NCBI GenBank assembly: GCA_022601195.1
Contig: JAHZIX010000049.1
Location: 248,001-312,000 of the forward strand
Source of the DNA: Deltaproteobacteria bacterium
Lineage (GTDB): Bacteria > Acidobacteriota > Thermoanaerobaculia > Multivoradales > JAHZIX01
Direction of reading: 5' to 3'
Length of the DNA: 64,000 bases
Below, piece after piece: positions 62,670 to 64,000 of this stretch (its first letter is position 1; each line of letters begins with the position of its first letter). The notes below the pieces were generated by a model. That model was not told the DNA's origin. It saw only the letters and a program-made list of their open reading frames with translations, and did no database searches. Both the position numbers and the translations under genes were made by a program.

Positions 62670-64000
62670 TTGAGCCAACCTCCGCTGCCCTGGATTTGCC
62701 TCTTTCCAAAAGCTCTCCCAACTAGAGCTCTCTTGTGTGGTGCCCTGCTAGGGGCAAGTCTCTCTTGCGGTGAAACCAGGGCTCCAAAATGGCCCTCCAC
62801 AGACAGCCTCGTTGTGGCTCTGGAAAACGCTCCAGTCAATCTCGACCCAAGAATCGGCACTGACCAGGCATCCGGCAAGGTCTTTCAATTGATCCTCAAT
62901 GGACTGGTCACAACGGACCCGGATGGAAACATCATTCCAGACCTGGCCGAGTCCTGGGAAGTTCTCGAAGACGGTGGCCGCTATCGTTTCCACCTCCGCC
63001 CACAGGTCGTCTTTCACGATGGCCGCCCCATGACCTCTCGGGATGTTGCTTGGACCTTCGGCACCATCATCGATGGCTCGGTGACGACCGCCAAAGGTGC
63101 CGCCTTTGCCGTCATCGACCGCATCGAAACCCCGGATCCAGCCACCGTGGAGCTGGTTCTCCACCACCCGTTTGGGGCTCTTCTGGTCGATTTGACCCCG
63201 GCTCAGGGCATCATCCCTTTCGGCACGACTCCAGAGGAGATGAACCGCTCTCCCATCGGCACGGGCCCCTTTCGCTTCTTAGGCCGTACTCCGGAGACCG
63301 TCACCCTATCCGCCAACCCGGACTATTGGGGTGAACCTCCCTCGCTCCAGAAAGTGGTCTTTAAGGAAGTTCCCGATTCCACTGTTCGCGCTTTGGAGCT
63401 TCTCAACGGCTCGGTCCAGCTGGTGGTCAACGATCTGGCCCCGGATGTCGTCAGCCTATTCCGCAAGAATCAATATTTTCAGGTGGTCGAGAAACCCGGC
63501 GCCAACTATGCCTACCTCGGGCTCAACTTAGAAGATCCCCTTCTCTCGGACTTACGGGTGCGCCGGGCCCTGGCCATGAGCATCGATCGGCAGCGACTGG
63601 TCAGCACCCTTTGGCAAGGCCTCGGCGTAGTAACGGAGACCATGCTTCCGCCAGGGCTTTGGGCTCGCCACAACGACCTGGAGGAAATTCCCTACGACCC
63701 ACAGGCCGCTGCTCGTTTACTCGAGGAAGCCGGCTATCCGGACCCGGACGGCGATGGCCCCCTTCCTCGAATCTCTCTGACCTATAAATGCTCCACCAGC
63801 GAAGCCTATGTGCTGCAAGCCCAGGTGATTCAGGATATGGCCAAGGCAGCCGGAATCCACCTAGAGATTCGGTCCTACGAGTTCGCTACCTTCTATGCTG
63901 ATGTCCGCAAGGGAAACTTCCAGATGTTCTCTTCCATCCGCACCGGCATCATCGAGCCCAATATCTACCGGTTGGTGCTGCACTCCACCGCAACTCCCCC
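62670..64000 (+). CDS. family 5 solute-binding lipoprotein of an ABC transporter, 3' truncated
   Basis: Open frame running off the window end, about 443 residues seen. TTG 62670 is a tentative start that gives a lipoprotein signal (ALLCGALLGASLSCGE, lipobox LSC); upstream the frame stays open and no strong ribosome binding site decides the start. SBP_bac_5 features: LVVALENAPVNLDPRIGTDQ, LNGLVTTDPDGNIIPDLAES, YRFHLRPQVVFHDGRPMTSR, SPIGTGPFRFLGR, VRRALAMSIDRQRLV, YDPQAAARLLEEAGYPDPDG. Such proteins deliver oligopeptides or related solutes to Dpp/Opp-type permeases, which probably follow beyond the window. Confidence 0.93.
   Translation, partial: MSQPPLPWICLFPKALPTRALLCGALLGASLSCGETRAPKWPSTDSLVVALENAPVNLDPRIGTDQASGKVFQLILNGLVTTDPDGNIIPDLAESWEVLEDGGRYRFHLRPQVVFHDGRPMTSRDVAWTFGTIIDGSVTTAKGAAFAVIDRIETPDPATVELVLHHPFGALLVDLTPAQGIIPFGTTPEEMNRSPIGTGPFRFLGRTPETVTLSANPDYWGEPPSLQKVVFKEVPDSTVRALELLNGSVQLVVNDLAPDVVSLFRKNQYFQVVEKPGANYAYLGLNLEDPLLSDLRVRRALAMSIDRQRLVSTLWQGLGVVTETMLPPGLWARHNDLEEIPYDPQAAARLLEEAGYPDPDGDGPLPRISLTYKCSTSEAYVLQAQVIQDMAKAAGIHLEIRSYEFATFYADVRKGNFQMFSSIRTGIIEPNIYRLVLHSTATP

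Overview
The window is 64 kb of high-GC bacterial chromosome with dense genes on both strands and no rRNA, tRNA, CRISPR array or intact transposon that I can see. Several traits together suggest a Gram-negative bacterium near the Acidobacteriota (Thermoanaerobaculia-like), with Myxococcota-like lineages as the main alternative. These traits are many secreted or lipoprotein precursors, an IPTLxxWG-CTERM surface protein, Ser/Thr kinases with TPR tails, an ECF sigma factor of the kinase-associated type, DUF4388, HspR beside DnaK, and a DGFETGDTTEW C-terminal tail. This placement is inference; no marker gene settles it.

Layout. 1-8.6 kb: end of topA, then a secreted M14 peptidase, a phytase-like/ExeM-like nuclease fusion and an MscS channel. 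9.0-17.8 kb: one giant surface protein with DUF11-like, SdrD_B-like and eight GEVED-type repeats and an IPTL-CTERM anchor. 17.9-31.4 kb: an accessory region with a TPR Ser/Thr kinase, a large RHS/YD-repeat protein, a small secreted Cys-rich protein, a duplicated ~220 bp upstream region, an 8-bp tandem array in front of an ECF sigma gene, broken remains of a group II intron reverse transcriptase, a Tn3 transposase and a serine recombinase, and a sulfatase-fold lipoprotein. 31.7-35.6 kb: exported RidA, a PQQ-type sugar dehydrogenase and a GT-C membrane protein.

35.7-41.2 kb (minus strand): a compact bacterial microcompartment operon, rpiB-deoC-BMC-T-BMC-H-BMC-P-aldehyde dehydrogenase-BMC-T-BMC-P-BMC-P. 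The enzymes fit the sugar-phosphate-utilising (SPU) type. DeoC would split deoxyribose 5-phosphate into glyceraldehyde 3-phosphate and acetaldehyde, and the CoA-acylating dehydrogenase would turn acetaldehyde into acetyl-CoA inside the shell. All three enzymes carry N-terminal amphipathic helices that look like encapsulation peptides. DeoC has an unusual Cys cluster, and RpiB lacks the usual catalytic Cys. No PduL/Pta, alcohol dehydrogenase or regulator lies in the operon.

41.2-64 kb: SpoIID/SPOR lipoprotein, DnaC-like ATPase, hspR and dnaK; a DUF4388/TPR/DUF1844 cluster; mazG; the divergent tesA / ybbA-ybbP arrangement; an envC-ctp-yibQ cell-envelope operon in which the S41 member has lost its catalytic Ser and Lys; a 271-bp segment bounded by a perfect 22-bp inverted repeat at the envC start; an alkaline-phosphatase-superfamily membrane protein; and the beginning of a family 5 solute-binding lipoprotein cut by the window end.
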